Assembly: GCF_014358015.1 (NCBI RefSeq)
Contig: NZ_JACONV010000017.1
Coordinates: 1-64,000 of the forward strand
Direction of reading: 5' to 3'
Origin: Pseudomonas triticifolii
Lineage (GTDB): Bacteria > Pseudomonadota > Gammaproteobacteria > Pseudomonadales > Pseudomonadaceae
Length of the DNA: 64,000 nt
In this document: piece by piece, positions 42,740 to 51,430 of the stretch
Position numbering within the stretch: position 1 is the stretch's first letter
Layout of the letters: each line of letters begins with the position of its first letter
Position numbers and translations under genes: made by a program
Notes under the pieces: model-generated
Database searches by the model: none
Told to the model about the DNA's origin: nothing
The model's input: the letters and a program-made list of their open reading frames with translations, nothing else

Positions 42740-44068
42740 ATGAAAGTGACCGTGTTCGGAACTGGCTACGTGGGGCTGACACAAGCCGCCTGCCTCGCGA
42801 AAGTAGGCCACACCGTCTGTTGCATGGATGTGGACGAGAACCGTATCGAAGCGCTACGCGACGGCCTGTGCCCAATCTTTGAACCCGGCCTTGAAGAACT
42901 GTTGCGAAACGGGCTGGACTGCCAGCGTTTGCATTTCACTACGGACGTTGCCGAAGCCAGCCGCTTTGCCGAGATCGTGTTCATCGCGGTAGGTACACCG
43001 TCGCAGGCGGACGGCAAAGCGGATCTGAGCCAGGTGTTTGCTGTGCTGCGCTCCCTGCTCGGGCACGCCGACGGTGCTCGGCTGATCGTCAACAAATCCA
43101 CTTCACCTGTCGGGACGGTGGACCGTTTACTGGCCGAAATCGCTGCCAGCCCGCGACGTGATGACGGCTTCGAAGTGATCAGCAACCCGGAATTTTTCAA
43201 GGAAGGCTCCGCTGTCAGTGATTGCCTGCGCCCGGATCGAATTATCGTTGGCGGTGCCAGTCAGGCAGCGCTGGAGCTCATGCGTGAGCTGTATCAACCC
43301 TTCAGCCGCAACCGTGAGAAGTTTGTGGTCATGGATGCCCGTAGTGCTGAGCTGACCAAGTACGCGGCCAACTGTCTGCTGGCGACCAAGATCTCTTTCA
43401 TCAATGAACTGGCCAATCTGGCCGAGCGGGTGGACGCAGATATTGAGCAGGTTCGCCTGGGCATTGGGTCAGATCCGCGCATCGGATACGACTTCATCTA
43501 CCCAGGCTGCGGCTTCGGCGGATCGTGCTTTCCCAAGGATCTTCAGGCGTTGATCGGCACCGCTGAAGAACACGGCATCGAAACATCCCTTCTCAACGCC
43601 GTGGCACAGGTCAACCGCCGCCAAAAACACCGCCTGTTCGAGAAGATCCGCTCGCATTACCACGGCGCACTCAAGGGCAAGGTGCTTGCGGTCTGGGGAC
43701 TGGCTTTCAAACCCGACACCGACGATATCCGCGAGGCCTCCAGCCACTCCTTGCTGGAAGCGCTGTGGGCCGCGGGTGCGCAGGTTCAGGCCCATGATCC
43801 GCAGGCGATGCAAGCCGTGAGTCGCCATTACGGCGAGCGCGAGGACATGAAACTGGTGGATTGCAAGGAACAGGCACTTGAAGGAGCGGACGCATTGGTG
43901 GTGGTGACCGAGTGGCAGGACTACCGCGTTCTGAATCTGGATCAACTCGGCAAGGCACTGCGTGATCGGGTGGTTTTCGATGGCCGCAACCTGTTCGATC
44001 CAACGCAATTACAGGAAGCGGGCTTTGCGTACTATGGCATCGGGCGCGGCCAGAGGGTCCACCCATGA
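42740..44068 (+). CDS. ugd: UDP-glucose 6-dehydrogenase
   Basis: Ugd oxidises UDP-glucose to UDP-glucuronate with two NAD+. The 442-residue protein has the N-terminal GTGYVGLTQAACLAKVGH dinucleotide fold, the substrate loop VISNPEFFKEGSAVSDCL near 145, the catalytic cysteine in GCGFGGSCFPKDLQAL near 260, and the C-terminal WGLAFKPDTDDIREASS. It heads a five-gene coupled operon; its TGA overlaps the next ATG (ATGA). UDP-glucuronate feeds the epimerase encoded next, so the enzyme is likely dedicated to this pathway. A second ugd may exist elsewhere. Confidence 0.95.
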   Translation: MKVTVFGTGYVGLTQAACLAKVGHTVCCMDVDENRIEALRDGLCPIFEPGLEELLRNGLDCQRLHFTTDVAEASRFAEIVFIAVGTPSQADGKADLSQVFAVLRSLLGHADGARLIVNKSTSPVGTVDRLLAEIAASPRRDDGFEVISNPEFFKEGSAVSDCLRPDRIIVGGASQAALELMRELYQPFSRNREKFVVMDARSAELTKYAANCLLATKISFINELANLAERVDADIEQVRLGIGSDPRIGYDFIYPGCGFGGSCFPKDLQALIGTAEEHGIETSLLNAVAQVNRRQKHRLFEKIRSHYHGALKGKVLAVWGLAFKPDTDDIREASSHSLLEALWAAGAQVQAHDPQAMQAVSRHYGEREDMKLVDCKEQALEGADALVVVTEWQDYRVLNLDQLGKALRDRVVFDGRNLFDPTQLQEAGFAYYGIGRGQRVHP

Positions 44069-45060
44069 CGGTACTCGTGACCGGCGCAGCCGGGTTTATT
44101 GGATTCCATGTTGCCAAGCGTCTGTGTGAACTCGGTGTTGAGGTAGTCGGCATCGACAACCTCAACGATTACTACAGCGTCGAACTGAAACAATCGCGAC
44201 TGGCCGTGCTTCAGTGCATGCCCGGCTTCACCTTCAACAGGTTAGACATTACCGACGCAGAGGGTCTTGGCGCTCTATTTGAGCGGCATGGCTTCGAACA
44301 GGTCATTCACCTGGCAGCCCAGGCCGGTGTGCGCTATTCACTGGAACAACCCAACGCCTACGTTCAGTCCAATCTGGTCGGTTTTATCAATGTGCTTGAG
44401 GCCTGCCGTCAGCACCGACCAGCGCACCTTGTTTACGCCTCCAGCAGCTCGGTCTACGGGGCCAACACGCGTATGCCGTTTCAGGTAGAGGATGCGGTCG
44501 ACAGGCCGCTCTCCCTGTATGCCGCCACAAAGCGCGCCAATGAACTAACGGCCTACAGCTATTCCCACTTGTATGGCTTGCGTGCCACCGGGCTGCGTTT
44601 CTTCACGGTTTACGGCCCCTGGGGCCGACCAGACATGGCGTTGTTCAAGTTTACCCAGGCCATGCTCTGCGATGAGCCTGTGGATATCTACAACCACGGC
44701 GAGATGGCGCGAGACTTCACTTACATCGATGACATCGTCGAAAGCATCATGCGTCTGCGCCTGCGTCCACCTGAGTCAGTGGACGGCGAGCCGCCTCATC
44801 AGCTCTTCAATATCGGCCGCGGCCAGCCCGTCAAACTGCTGGAGTTCGTCGATTGCCTGGAGAAAGCGCTGGGCGTATGCGCCAAGCGTCGCTATCTCCC
44901 TCTGCAAGCCGGCGACGTACTGCAAACCTGGGCCGACGTGACTGCATTGACCCAGTGGATCGATTTCCAGCCGCAGGTATCGGTCGGCACCGGCGTGAGC
45001 GCCTTCGTTGCCTGGTACCGAGATCACTATCAATCCGGGCCCCGTCTGCCATCTCTTTAA
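44065..45060 (+). CDS. NAD-dependent epimerase, probable UDP-glucuronate 4-epimerase
   Basis: This short-chain extended dehydrogenase converts UDP-glucuronate to UDP-galacturonate by inference from sequence type and position after ugd. The 331-residue protein has GAAGFIGFHVAKRL (GxxGxxG, about 7-20), LNDYYSVELKQSRL as in the UDP-glucuronate epimerase group, AAQAGVRYSLEQPNAYV, SSSSVYGANTRMPF and the catalytic YAATKRANEL. The YYSVELK and RPDMALFKFT patterns are those of uronate epimerases rather than GalE. It overlaps ugd by four bases and lies 11 bases before the glycosyltransferase. Confidence 0.9.
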   Translation: MTVLVTGAAGFIGFHVAKRLCELGVEVVGIDNLNDYYSVELKQSRLAVLQCMPGFTFNRLDITDAEGLGALFERHGFEQVIHLAAQAGVRYSLEQPNAYVQSNLVGFINVLEACRQHRPAHLVYASSSSVYGANTRMPFQVEDAVDRPLSLYAATKRANELTAYSYSHLYGLRATGLRFFTVYGPWGRPDMALFKFTQAMLCDEPVDIYNHGEMARDFTYIDDIVESIMRLRLRPPESVDGEPPHQLFNIGRGQPVKLLEFVDCLEKALGVCAKRRYLPLQAGDVLQTWADVTALTQWIDFQPQVSVGTGVSAFVAWYRDHYQSGPRLPSL

Positions 45061-45071
45061 TAAGGACATCC

Positions 45072-45815
45072 ATGACCACGCCCATTTTTTTGTCCGTCGT
45101 GATTCCCGCTAAAAACGAAGCCGAAAACCTTCCCACGCTGGTCAGGGAAGTCTGTACAGCGCTCGTTGGCGAGCGCTACGAGATACTGGTGGTTGACGAC
45201 GGCAGCACGGATAACACCCTGCACGTGCTGACGCACCTGAAGGAAAGCGGCCTCGACGCGTTGCGCATCCTGCGCCATGAGCAATCTCTCGGTCAGAGCA
45301 CATCGATTTATCACGCTGCATTGGCCGCTGAGGGTGAATGGCTGGCGACGCTGGACGGTGACGGCCAGAACGATCCTGCCGACATTCCAGGGATGTTATC
45401 GCTGGTACGCGCTCGTCAGGGGGGCCCGGATGCCATCCAACTGGTGGCGGGGCATCGGGTGAATCGCCGTGACACGGCCAGCAAGCGCTGGGCCTCGCGA
45501 TTCGCGAACGGCCTGCGCAGCCGCCTTCTCAAAGACGCCACACCGGACACCGGCTGTGGCCTGAAGCTGATCGAGCGAGCGGCTTTTTTGCGCCTGCCTT
45601 ACTTCGACCATATGCACCGATTCATTCCGGCACTCATTCAGCGACACAACGGCCGGATGGTCATCCACCCCGTCAATCACCGCCACCGACAGGCCGGTGT
45701 ATCCAAGTACGGCAATCTGGACCGGGCGCTGGTCGGCATTCTTGACCTGTTCGGTGTCTGGTGGCTGATCCGCAGGACACGCCTGGATGTCCCGGTACAG
45801 GAGCAGCGCCCATGA
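45072..45815 (+). CDS. Polyprenyl-phosphate glycosyltransferase (GT2, ArnC/Dpm1-like)
   Basis: This family-2 glycosyltransferase is expected to load a sugar from UDP-sugar onto undecaprenyl phosphate at the inner face of the membrane. The 247-residue protein has LSVVIPAKNEAENLPTLV, VVDDGSTDNTL, the metal-binding TLDGDGQNDPADIP near 97, and the polyprenol-type HRFIPALIQRHNGRM plus RQAGVSKYGN. Unlike ArnC it lacks the two C-terminal transmembrane helices and ends shortly after LFGVWWLIRR. It is coupled by ATGA to the small LAB_N membrane protein, which may supply a membrane anchor. The sugar is inferred to be galacturonate. Confidence 0.9.
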   Translation: MTTPIFLSVVIPAKNEAENLPTLVREVCTALVGERYEILVVDDGSTDNTLHVLTHLKESGLDALRILRHEQSLGQSTSIYHAALAAEGEWLATLDGDGQNDPADIPGMLSLVRARQGGPDAIQLVAGHRVNRRDTASKRWASRFANGLRSRLLKDATPDTGCGLKLIERAAFLRLPYFDHMHRFIPALIQRHNGRMVIHPVNHRHRQAGVSKYGNLDRALVGILDLFGVWWLIRRTRLDVPVQEQRP

Positions 45816-46096
45816 AACCCGATAGCGAAACCCTCTGGCTAATCCTTGGCTTCGTCGGGCAGGCCGTCTTTACCGGCCGTTTCGTCTTGCAATGGCTGTA
45901 CAGCGAATTCAAGAAGCGCAGCGTCATTCCGGTGGGCTTCTGGTACCTGAGCATGCTGGGCAGCTCAATTCTTTTGATCTACGCGATCTATCGACAGGAC
46001 CCTGTGTTCATTGCAGGTCAGTCCTTTGGACTGATCGTGTACATGCGCAACCTTCAGTTGATCAGCCAACAGGCCAAGACACCCAAGGAGCAATGA
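45812..46096 (+). CDS. LAB_N-domain small membrane protein
   Basis: The 94-residue protein with about three helices matches the lipid A biosynthesis N-terminal (LAB_N) domain: ILGFVGQAVFTGRFVLQWLY, SVIPVGFWYLSMLGSSILLIYAIY and QSFGLIVYMRNLQLI. The domain was named from fusions to LpxB-like enzymes; its biochemical role is unknown to me. It overlaps both neighbours by ATGA, in the position that ArnE/ArnF flippases hold next to ArnC/ArnT systems. Membrane anchor of the glycosyltransferase or flippase of the polyprenyl-linked sugar are both open. A longer upstream frame was rejected. Confidence 0.88.
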   Translation: MKPDSETLWLILGFVGQAVFTGRFVLQWLYSEFKKRSVIPVGFWYLSMLGSSILLIYAIYRQDPVFIAGQSFGLIVYMRNLQLISQQAKTPKEQ

Positions 46097-47622
46097 GTTT
46101 GCGAACTTCCTTTTCGCCTCGCCTCGAGGGATGGTTACTGGTCGCGCTGGCCGTCGTGCTGATCGGGGCTGGTCTGGGTTTGCGTCAGCCCCAGAACGTC
46201 GACGAGGAACGCTTCCTGGGCGTTGCGCTGGAGATGCTGCAGAACGGGTCCTGGTTCGTCCCCCACAGGGCAGCCGAAATCTATGCCGATAAACCGCCCT
46301 TGTTCATGTGGGCGGTTGCATTCTTCATTTGGTTGACCGGCAGCCCGAACATAGCGCTCTATCTGCCCGCGCTGTTCTCGGCAGGCGCGACCACCGCAGT
46401 CCTCTTCGACTTGGGAAGACGTCTCTGGAACCGGCGCATCGGTCGATACGCCGCCTTGCTGTTTTTGGCCACTTATCAAACCTATAGCATCCTGCGCACC
46501 GGACAGATCGACAGCTTCCTCTGCCTATGGGTCGCGCTTGGGTTCTACGGCCTGGTTCGTCACCTGTTGCTCGGACCGTCCTGGCGCTGGTTTTATTTCA
46601 GTTGCGCATCGATGGGCCTGGGAATCATCAGCAAAGGCGTAGGTTTTGTACCGGCCTTGATGCTGATTCCGTATGCCTACGCCGTGCGTAAAAACTGGCA
46701 AGGTGTGGTGAAAATGCCTGGCCAGGCTGCACGCTGGGCACTGGGTTTACTGGTGACATTGCTGGCGTGCTGCCTCTGGCTGGTCCCCATGGTGATCTCG
46801 GTCGTACGTGACGGGGGGCCGGAAGGCTTTGCTTACATTCATGAAATACTCTTGCACCAGACGGCCAATCGCTACGCCAGTGCGTGGGACCACCGCGAGC
46901 CCTTCTGGTATTTCTTTGTCAAAGTCATCCCTCAGTACTGGCTTCCACTTATCTTCGCGCTGCCCTGGCTGATCCCGGCGTGGCGCAGGCAATTGAGCAA
47001 ACAGGATGGCCGAGTGTTGGTACTGCTTGGCTGGGTGTTGCTGGTGCTGCTGTTCTTCAGCCTTTCCAGTGGCAAACGCAAGCTCTACATCTTTCCGGCG
47101 CTCCCCGGCCTGGTACTGGTCGCGGCCCCACTGGTGCCCTGGCTTCTGCGGCGCTGGTTCAAGGAACGCGCCTGGGCTCGGCGAATATTCCCGACAGTGG
47201 TCGTTGTATGGCTGGGTCTGTGGTTCGCCAGAGGCTTCGTCGAACCGCTCATCGAAGGTGAGAATCCACACAAGGATCTGATGGAGCAGGCCGCTAAAGT
47301 CACTCAGGGAGCCGATCTGGTCCTGGTCAACTGGCGTGAGGGCCACTGGCTTTATGCACGCCAACCCATCGTGCATTTCGGCTTTGCCCGCCCCTTGGCG
47401 GTCGAGCAGGCGGCCAAGTGGCTGCGAGAGCACCCCGGCACTTTCGCGCTGGTTCCAGGCGAGCTATTGGCCAACTGTTTCCTGCCGGAAAAGGCTCATG
47501 CGCTGGGTCAGACGTCCAGAGCGGACTGGTTCGTGGTCGATACCCAGGCCGACAACGGCGTGTGCCGGCCTGAACGCCCTCTGGAAGTCTATCGATTCGC
47601 CTGGAAACAGCCTGTCCAATGA
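46093..47622 (+). CDS. ArnT-like lipid A glycosyltransferase (GT83)
   Basis: This integral-membrane GT-C transferase is expected to move a sugar from undecaprenyl phosphate to lipid A or core at the periplasmic face. The 509-residue protein starts MSLRTSFSPRLEGWLLVALA and has about ten to twelve helices. The acidic loop after the first helix is QPQNVDEERFLGVALEML, followed by IYADKPPLFMWAVAFF, both ArnT hallmarks. The C-terminal periplasmic region (residues about 400-505) lacks a clear domain. The operon has no ArnA, ArnB or ArnD, so the donor is unlikely to be L-Ara4N. The long frame beginning further upstream is a shadow of the LAB_N gene. Confidence 0.9.
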   Translation: MSLRTSFSPRLEGWLLVALAVVLIGAGLGLRQPQNVDEERFLGVALEMLQNGSWFVPHRAAEIYADKPPLFMWAVAFFIWLTGSPNIALYLPALFSAGATTAVLFDLGRRLWNRRIGRYAALLFLATYQTYSILRTGQIDSFLCLWVALGFYGLVRHLLLGPSWRWFYFSCASMGLGIISKGVGFVPALMLIPYAYAVRKNWQGVVKMPGQAARWALGLLVTLLACCLWLVPMVISVVRDGGPEGFAYIHEILLHQTANRYASAWDHREPFWYFFVKVIPQYWLPLIFALPWLIPAWRRQLSKQDGRVLVLLGWVLLVLLFFSLSSGKRKLYIFPALPGLVLVAAPLVPWLLRRWFKERAWARRIFPTVVVVWLGLWFARGFVEPLIEGENPHKDLMEQAAKVTQGADLVLVNWREGHWLYARQPIVHFGFARPLAVEQAAKWLREHPGTFALVPGELLANCFLPEKAHALGQTSRADWFVVDTQADNGVCRPERPLEVYRFAWKQPVQ

Positions 47623-47664
47623 TCACCAGCCCAATCGCCAAGCAAGCAGGGAGTGCCTGACGCC

Positions 47665-48669
47665 ATGCTTCTGGACAAGGTAAGAAAGCCGCGCGAGGGT
47701 GGGTCGAGCCTGTATCGACGACGAGTCTCACTCGCGCAGATACTGCTCGTCACCGTTACGTTTGGGGTGTTGATGCTGGCATACGGCGTGTCGACACACT
47801 TTCAGATCCATCAGCAGCTCTATCAGTACGGCCGCACCTGGTTGAAGGGAAATGAAGCACCCGATAAAAACATCGGGTTGCCGGACTTTCAGGTGGTTGT
47901 CGAAGCCAAACCCATCGGCCCGGATGTGGCCAATATCTCGGGAATAGCTTACGACTACGACAACCATCGCCTGCTGGCGGTGACCAACAAGGGGCCGATG
48001 CAACTGCTGGCGCTGGACATGAACGGCGACATTCTCGAACGCTACCCCCTGATCGGTTTTGACGACACAGAAGGAGTGGCCTACCTGGGTAACGGACGCG
48101 TAGCGCTTTGCGACGAGCAGCTTCAGCAACTGGATATCGTCACCTTGCCGGCAGCCGCTCGTCCAATCCAGGTCGAAGAGGCCCAGTACATTGCGTTAGT
48201 GATCAATCCAAGCCTGCACAACAAGGGCTTTGAAGGTGTCACTTACGATCGTGATAACGACCGTCTATTCGCGATCAAGGAGCGTGATCCACGCCAGCTA
48301 TTCGAGGTTTCTGGCGTCTTGCGGTCCATCGACCAGGGCCGCTTGCAGATAAAAGTTGTCGATCGGCTGGATTGGGTGACAGAGGGTGTTGCTGCCCGTG
48401 ATCTTTCGGAAGGTTACTACGATCCACGTACCGGACACTTGCTGCTACTCAGTGACCAGTCACGCTCAATCACGGAGCTGGACGGTAACGGAAGATTCGT
48501 CAGCATAAGATCGTTGGCAGCGGGACTTTCCGACCTGAAAAACAGCATCCCCCAGCCTGAAGGACTGACCATGGACCGCGATGGCAATCTGTACGTGGTC
48601 AGCGAGCCGAATCTGTTTTACAGGTTTTCAAAGGCACAGAAGCAACCTGTTGAACAACCGGGTTACTGA
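47665..48669 (+). CDS. SdiA-regulated-like membrane-anchored beta-propeller
   Basis: The 334-residue protein has one N-terminal helix (SLAQILLVTVTFGVLMLAYGVSTHF, about 20-45). A periplasmic domain of the SdiA-regulated/YjiK type follows, with repeated beta-propeller blades: ISGIAYDYDNHRLLAVTNKG, TEGVAYLGNGRVALCDEQ, FEGVTYDRDNDRLFAIKERD, SEGYYDPRTGHLLLLSDQS and PEGLTMDRDGNLYVVSEPN. I chose ATG 47665; a GTG four codons earlier is possible. It follows the ArnT-like gene by 42 bases, so it is likely the last gene of the operon. Function in this family is not established. Confidence 0.85.
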   Translation: MLLDKVRKPREGGSSLYRRRVSLAQILLVTVTFGVLMLAYGVSTHFQIHQQLYQYGRTWLKGNEAPDKNIGLPDFQVVVEAKPIGPDVANISGIAYDYDNHRLLAVTNKGPMQLLALDMNGDILERYPLIGFDDTEGVAYLGNGRVALCDEQLQQLDIVTLPAAARPIQVEEAQYIALVINPSLHNKGFEGVTYDRDNDRLFAIKERDPRQLFEVSGVLRSIDQGRLQIKVVDRLDWVTEGVAARDLSEGYYDPRTGHLLLLSDQSRSITELDGNGRFVSIRSLAAGLSDLKNSIPQPEGLTMDRDGNLYVVSEPNLFYRFSKAQKQPVEQPGY

Positions 48670-48690
48670 AGGCGAAGACGCCTGGTTTCG

Positions 48691-49632
48691 TCAGATCCAG
48701 CCGCCCCACTGCAGGATAAAAATCCCGATATTGGTCGTCACGGCGGCGGCCAGTGTGGTCAGCACGATGATCGCGGCTGCCAACTCGTAATTGCCATTGG
48801 CGGTGCGCGCCATGATGTAGCTGGCGGCGGCGGTCGGACTGCCGAAGTACAGAAACAGAATGCCCAGTTCCGCACCACGAAAGCCCACCAGCCAGGCCGC
48901 GAACGTGCACAGCACCGGCAGCCAGACCATCTTCATCACACTGGCACTGATGGCCAGCTTGCCGCTCTTGCGCAGCGAAGCCAGTGACAGCGTACCCCCG
49001 ATGCAGATCAGCGCCAGCGGCAACGTCATCTGCGCCAGATAGCTGCCGGATGTTTCCAGCCATTTGGGCAGACCGATGCTGAAGTAGGCGAAAGGCGAGG
49101 CGATGATCACACTGATGATCAGCGGATTGGCCAATACACTTTTGAACACACTCCACGGGTCGGACTTGATCACCGGGCTGTAGACCGCCAGCACGACGGT
49201 CGACAGCGTGTTGTAAAAAACGATGACCAATGCCGCAAGAATCGCGCCCAGTGAAATGCCGTAGGAACCATACATACTGGCGGCCAGGGCAAGACCGATC
49301 ACGCCGTTATTACCGCGAAATGCGCCCTGCACGTAAACCCCACGGTCTTCCTGCGGGCAGCGCCAGATCGCCCAGCACCAGGTGAACGCGAAACTCAGCA
49401 GCGTGGCGACGCCGAAGAAGATCAGCAGTTTGGGTTGCAGCGCCGCGCGCAGGTCGGCGTGGATGATGCCCAGAAACAGCAGCGCAGGCATGGTGACATT
49501 GAACACCAGCCCCGACGCTGCAACGATGAAACCATCGTTGATGGCACCGATGCGCTTGAGAAACACACCGAGGAACAGCATGGCGAACACCGGGGCGGTG
49601 ATGTTCAGGGTTTCAAGAAAAATAGCCAGCAT
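48691..49632 (-). CDS. AEC-family transporter
   Basis: This auxin-efflux-carrier family permease is of unknown substrate; bacterial members move organic acids such as malonate or malate. The 313-residue protein starts MLAIFLETLNITAPVFAMLF and has about ten helices in two five-helix halves, with the central NGVIGLALAASMYG and the second-half PLALICIGGTLSL. A 27-residue upstream extension is basic and was rejected. It is convergent with the SdiA-regulated-like gene. Confidence 0.88.
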   Translation of the reverse strand: MLAIFLETLNITAPVFAMLFLGVFLKRIGAINDGFIVAASGLVFNVTMPALLFLGIIHADLRAALQPKLLIFFGVATLLSFAFTWCWAIWRCPQEDRGVYVQGAFRGNNGVIGLALAASMYGSYGISLGAILAALVIVFYNTLSTVVLAVYSPVIKSDPWSVFKSVLANPLIISVIIASPFAYFSIGLPKWLETSGSYLAQMTLPLALICIGGTLSLASLRKSGKLAISASVMKMVWLPVLCTFAAWLVGFRGAELGILFLYFGSPTAAASYIMARTANGNYELAAAIIVLTTLAAAVTTNIGIFILQWGGWI

Positions 49633-49737
49633 CCAGCGCACCCGGTCCCGTCGATAGGTAGCTGATGATAAGCCACCCACGACGGACGTGTTGCAAGGAA
49701 TTTCTGCAAACACCGAATCTCCTGACAGCGCGACGCG

Positions 49738-51312
49738 TCAGACGATGCGACTGACCTCCACCGTCGGCTGCAGTTGGCGCTCGAACACCGACACACCGTC
49801 CAGATCGCGCAGGGTCACGGTCATTTCGCCGCTCTGCCCGTCGATATTCACTTCACCGAAGAACTGAAAACCGGCGAACGGTGAGGTGTTCTGCGCGGGC
49901 GGTGCCTTCTGGAAGACCAATTCCGGGCCGAAGGTCTTGTCCAGCTTATTGGGCCCGAAGCTGCCTGCGTTCAACGGTCCGGCAACGAATTCCCAGAACG
50001 GGTCGAAGTCCTGAAACACGGCCCGATCCGGCTGATAATGATGCGCGGCGCAGTAATGCACGTCCGCCGTCAGCCACACACAGTCACGAATTTTCTGCGC
50101 GCGCAGATAGGCCAGCAGCTCGGCCACCTCCAGCTCACGCCCCAGCGCAGGCCCGTCATTGCCGTTGGCAATCGCTTCCCAGCGTGCAACACCTGGGCTG
50201 ACCTCACCGTCCGGCACCCCCAGACCAATCGGCATGTCAGCTGCGATGACCTTCCATTGTGCCCTGGAGCCTTTGAGCTCACGCTTGAGCCAGTCCAGTT
50301 GTTCGCGCCCCAGGAACGCCGTGGTCGGCCCAGGCTTGTCGGCCAGATTGGCGTCGTTGCCATCGCGATAGCTGCGCATGTCGAGGACGAACACATCCAG
50401 CATCGGGCCATAGGGGATCTTGCGATAGATCCGCCCGCCGTTATCCGCTTCCTGCAAACGCAGCGGCGCATATTCCAGGTAAGCCTGACGCGCGCGGGAA
50501 GACAGCAACTGAATGTCCTTGACCTTGTAGCGGTCATCCAGCTGTTTGCTCGGCGACCAGTTGTTGGTCACTTCGTGGTCATCCCATTGCCAGATTTGCG
50601 GCACCTCGGCGTTGAACCGGCGCAAGTTTTCGTCCATCAGGTTGTAGCGGTAGTTGCCGCGGTATTCGTCCAGCGTTTCGGCGACTTTGCTTTTCGCCTC
50701 GGTGGTGAGGTTGCGCCAGATGCGTCCATCCTCAACGGTGATCTGCGCCGGGACAGGGCCGTCGGCGTAAATGGTGTCGCCGCTGTGGATAAAAAAGTCC
50801 GGAAGACGCAGGCGCATGGCTTCGTAAATACGCATGCCGCCCACGTCCGGGTTGATACCAAAACCCTGCCCGACCGTGTCGCCACTCCACACAAAACGAA
50901 TATTGCGACGCTGTTGCGGCATGCTGCGCAGATGGCCGAACCAGGGCTCACTGGCAACGCCGCTCTGCGCATCTTCGAACGACACCCGGTAGAAGATCGT
51001 CTGATCGACGGGCAGGCCGGTCAGCTCGACGCGGGCGGTGAAATCGGTGCGCTGATCGGCCAGCGCCGACACGACACGTCGCGGCTGGGTAAACATGCTG
51101 CGCGTGTCCCACTCCACGATCATGCGCGAAGGTCGGTCGCTGCGACTCCAGACCATCGCACGGTCGCCCAGCACATCACCCGACTGGACGCCGTCGGTCA
51201 TCTTCGGACGATCCTGCACCGCCGCGATGACCGCCGGCGCAAGCCCTGGCAACAACAACCCGGCCCCGACGGCCTGAATGACACGACGACGCTTGAGATC
51301 GAACTGGCTCAC
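49738..51312 (-). CDS. phoD: Tat-exported alkaline phosphatase D family protein
   Basis: This is a PhoD-like calcium/iron-dependent phosphodiesterase or phosphatase. The 524-residue protein begins at a GTG with SQFDLKRRRVIQAVGAGLLLPGLAPAVIAAV, a twin-arginine signal peptide. It then has WSRSDRPSRMIVEWDT (PhoD N-terminal domain), the metal site VWSGDTVGQGFG, HSGDTIYADGPVP, QIWQWDDHEVTNNW and LTADVHYCAAHHY. I prefer the GTG at 51312, with AGGGGATAACC before it, over an ATG eight codons upstream. No Pho box was recognised in the 196-base gap. Confidence 0.9.
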   Translation of the reverse strand: MSQFDLKRRRVIQAVGAGLLLPGLAPAVIAAVQDRPKMTDGVQSGDVLGDRAMVWSRSDRPSRMIVEWDTRSMFTQPRRVVSALADQRTDFTARVELTGLPVDQTIFYRVSFEDAQSGVASEPWFGHLRSMPQQRRNIRFVWSGDTVGQGFGINPDVGGMRIYEAMRLRLPDFFIHSGDTIYADGPVPAQITVEDGRIWRNLTTEAKSKVAETLDEYRGNYRYNLMDENLRRFNAEVPQIWQWDDHEVTNNWSPSKQLDDRYKVKDIQLLSSRARQAYLEYAPLRLQEADNGGRIYRKIPYGPMLDVFVLDMRSYRDGNDANLADKPGPTTAFLGREQLDWLKRELKGSRAQWKVIAADMPIGLGVPDGEVSPGVARWEAIANGNDGPALGRELEVAELLAYLRAQKIRDCVWLTADVHYCAAHHYQPDRAVFQDFDPFWEFVAGPLNAGSFGPNKLDKTFGPELVFQKAPPAQNTSPFAGFQFFGEVNIDGQSGEMTVTLRDLDGVSVFERQLQPTVEVSRIV

Positions 51313-51430
51313 GGTTATCCCCTCGCAGACAGGCAAAAGAGCAACCTAGCAGGGGAATGTTGGGGGAGTGTGACAGCGCTTGCGCAGCGTGGGAGACGAC
51401 TCACACATGAGTGCGAGATACCGCAGCCGC

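Noticed and set aside
42740-47622. Annotation as a standard arn (L-Ara4N) operon
   Set aside because: ArnA, ArnB and ArnD equivalents are absent, and the second enzyme is a uronate epimerase rather than a decarboxylase/formyltransferase.
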